Assembly (NCBI GenBank): GCA_029245245.1
Contig: JAQWPT010000037.1
Location: 1 to 39,277, forward strand
Length of the DNA stretch: 39,277 bases
Direction: 5' to 3'
Origin: Phycisphaerales bacterium
GTDB lineage: Bacteria > Planctomycetota > Phycisphaerae > Phycisphaerales > SM1A02
In this document: positions 38,009-39,277 of the stretch, one piece after another
Layout: each line of letters opens with the position of its first letter
Position numbering within the stretch: the stretch's first letter is position 1
Translations under genes and position numbers: made by a program
The notes under the pieces: model-generated
What the model was told of the DNA's origin: nothing
Databases searched by the model: none
What the model saw: the letters and a program-made list of their open reading frames with translations, nothing else

Positions 38009-39277
38009 ATGTCACTGCACCCCCTCCGCTGGACCACTGCCCTGCTGGCAACGGCCCTGAGCTCCACGGTCATCGCCACCGTAGACCACGAGCACGATCA
38101 CGCCCTCGAAGGAACCCGGATCATCGAGCTGACCGTCGACGACGTGCAGTTGATGAACATGCTGCTGGATGAGGGGCTTCGACCGATGGCCTGCCGGCCC
38201 GGTCCGGGAACCGATGCCTGGCTGGTCACCGACGAACAACTGGAGTTGGTGAGTCGACTGGGCATGCCCAGCCGCATGCTGGTGGAGGATGTCCCCGCGC
38301 ACGTGGAAGCAGAACGCAAGGCCTCCATGGCCCTCCGTGGTGGCGACTGGTACGCCAGTTACCACACCTGGGAGGAGATCAACACCCGCCTCGATCAACT
38401 CGTGGCCGCCCACCCCGGCCTGGTACATGCTCTGGATGTCGGCACGACGGTCGAGGGTCGCACCATCCAGGGAGTCCGCATCGGCACCGGTGAAGCCGGG
38501 GCCAAACCGGCCGTGCTCTTCAACGGGTGCCAGCACGCCCGGGAATGGGTCGCAACGATGGTCCCGACCTTCATTGCCGACGAACTGGCCGCCGGCTACG
38601 GTACCGACAGCCGCATCACTGCACTCCTGCAACTGGTGGACGTGTACATCGTGCCCGTGGTCAACCCCGACGGCTACATCCACACCTACGTCTCCGGTGG
38701 TGACCGCTACTGGCGCAAGAACCGCCGTGACAACGGCACCTCCTGTCGAGGCGTCGATCTCAACCGGAATTGGAACATCGACTGGAACGGCGGAGAAAGT
38801 ACCAGCACCGACACATGCAGCGACGTCTACGTCGGAAGCAGCCCGTTCTCGGAGCCCGAAACTTCGTCGATGCGCGACTTCATCCTCGCGCGACCGAACA
38901 TCGCCGCCCACATCGACTTTCACAGCTACTCGCAGCTGATCCTGCAGAACTGGGGATGGACGAATGTACCGGCGCCCGATGCCGAGGAAATCGACGACCT
39001 CGGCGGCGAGATGTCCGCCGCGATCTTCGCAGTCCATGGTGAAAGCTACCCGCATGGCGGCGGCGACGAACTGCTGTACCTTGCCAGTGGCGTGTTCCCG
39101 GACTGGACCTACGACGCCACGGGCGCCTTCGGCTACACGATCGAACTCCGCCCCACCGGCAGCCCGGGGTTTGAACTCCCCCCGGACCAGATCCGCCCCA
39201 CCGCGGAAGAGAACCTGCAGGCCGCCCTGGAAATGATGGAATGGGCCGGCGTCCCGATCAACGTGTCCTATCCCGAT
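38009..39277 (+). CDS. Secreted M14 zinc carboxypeptidase (cut by window end)
   Basis: Open to the window edge, 423 residues so far. Signal peptide about 1-22, then a propeptide-like region (VQLMNMLLDEGLRPMACRPG), then the M14 domain from about 110. Zinc ligands are H176-x-x-E179 in CQHAREW and His305 in DFHSYSQ; catalytic Glu379 is in YTIELRP; DLNRNWN is the substrate-binding Asn-Arg. It removes C-terminal residues from peptides outside the cytoplasm, carboxypeptidase A/T type. It probably continues into a C-terminal domain, perhaps a dockerin-like tail, beyond the window. GGAGAG lies 9 nt before ATG 38009. Confidence 0.9.
   Translation, partial: MSLHPLRWTTALLATALSSTVIATVDHEHDHALEGTRIIELTVDDVQLMNMLLDEGLRPMACRPGPGTDAWLVTDEQLELVSRLGMPSRMLVEDVPAHVEAERKASMALRGGDWYASYHTWEEINTRLDQLVAAHPGLVHALDVGTTVEGRTIQGVRIGTGEAGAKPAVLFNGCQHAREWVATMVPTFIADELAAGYGTDSRITALLQLVDVYIVPVVNPDGYIHTYVSGGDRYWRKNRRDNGTSCRGVDLNRNWNIDWNGGESTSTDTCSDVYVGSSPFSEPETSSMRDFILARPNIAAHIDFHSYSQLILQNWGWTNVPAPDAEEIDDLGGEMSAAIFAVHGESYPHGGGDELLYLASGVFPDWTYDATGAFGYTIELRPTGSPGFELPPDQIRPTAEENLQAALEMMEWAGVPINVSYPD

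Noticed and set aside
1-39277. CRISPR array, insertion sequence, prophage or toxin-antitoxin pair
   Set aside because: No regularly spaced direct repeats, transposase, integrase, capsid or toxin motif was seen; the small frame at 13846 has no toxin partner.

Overview
The window is about 39 kb of GC-rich, gene-dense bacterial chromosome. I infer a planctomycete of the class Phycisphaerae, probably a free-living aquatic lineage. The main reason is the paired GD/AD-x-(N/D)-x-D-x-x-V-x-x-x-DLL repeats ending in a Trp (GC-type dockerin-like tails) on two secreted proteins. Supporting signs are a Tat-exported Gfo/Idh/MocA oxidoreductase, a ThuA-domain protein, many small secreted or membrane proteins and a SMUG1-type uracil-DNA glycosylase. 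No rRNA gene, complete tRNA, CRISPR array, insertion sequence, integrase or phage gene is visible. No rank below class can be assigned from sequence alone.

Layout. 1-3877: exported beta-carbonic anhydrase, a tRNA-Gly 3' fragment, a two-TM protein, a one-repeat ankyrin protein, a dockerin-tail relic, an HExxH lipoprotein, an SRPBCC protein and a DinB-like protein. 3889-6742 (minus): secreted class 3 lipase, homocysteine methyltransferase-family protein and SMUG1. 6942-13845 (plus): a Cys-rich secreted protein, then a tightly coupled export operon (outer-membrane factor, membrane-fusion protein, ABC ATPase, two FtsX/MacB-type permeases, Cys-containing lipoprotein). 13846-16510: small basic-type hypothetical, ThuA plus SnoaL-like fusion, rarD. 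16565-19878: M23 peptidase with dockerin tail, MarC-family protein and two small membrane proteins. 19975-21711: pyruvate-oxidase-like TPP enzyme. 21737-24892 (minus): operon of 1-Cys peroxiredoxin, ArsM-like methyltransferase, YchF/Ola1 GTPase, a 44-residue protein and a membrane protein. 24987-29003 (minus): M1 peptidase, TerB-like protein and DUF4145-like protein. 29143-30750 (minus): beta-helix protein with dockerin tail. 30974-34574 (plus): methyltransferase-like protein, Tat oxidoreductase, PAS/HWE-type kinase and stand-alone receiver. 34648-37631: TPR relic, small membrane protein, alpha/beta-hydrolase lipoprotein, hypothetical, aquaporin and a 54-residue Cys/TM protein. 37740-37885: possible structured RNA with an intrinsic terminator. 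38009 to the window end: M14 carboxypeptidase, cut by the edge.

Genes fall into two expression classes. Six start codons lie exactly 6 nt after a TAnnnT hexamer, which would place the transcript start on the A of ATG (leaderless), and none of these has a convincing Shine-Dalgarno (SD) site. Other genes that begin transcription units mostly have an AGGAG-type site. Several gene ends carry perfect hairpins that include the stop codon. The most system-like unit is the 6942-13845 export operon, followed by the peroxiredoxin/ArsM-like/YchF operon. All functions are inferred from motifs; no database search was possible.
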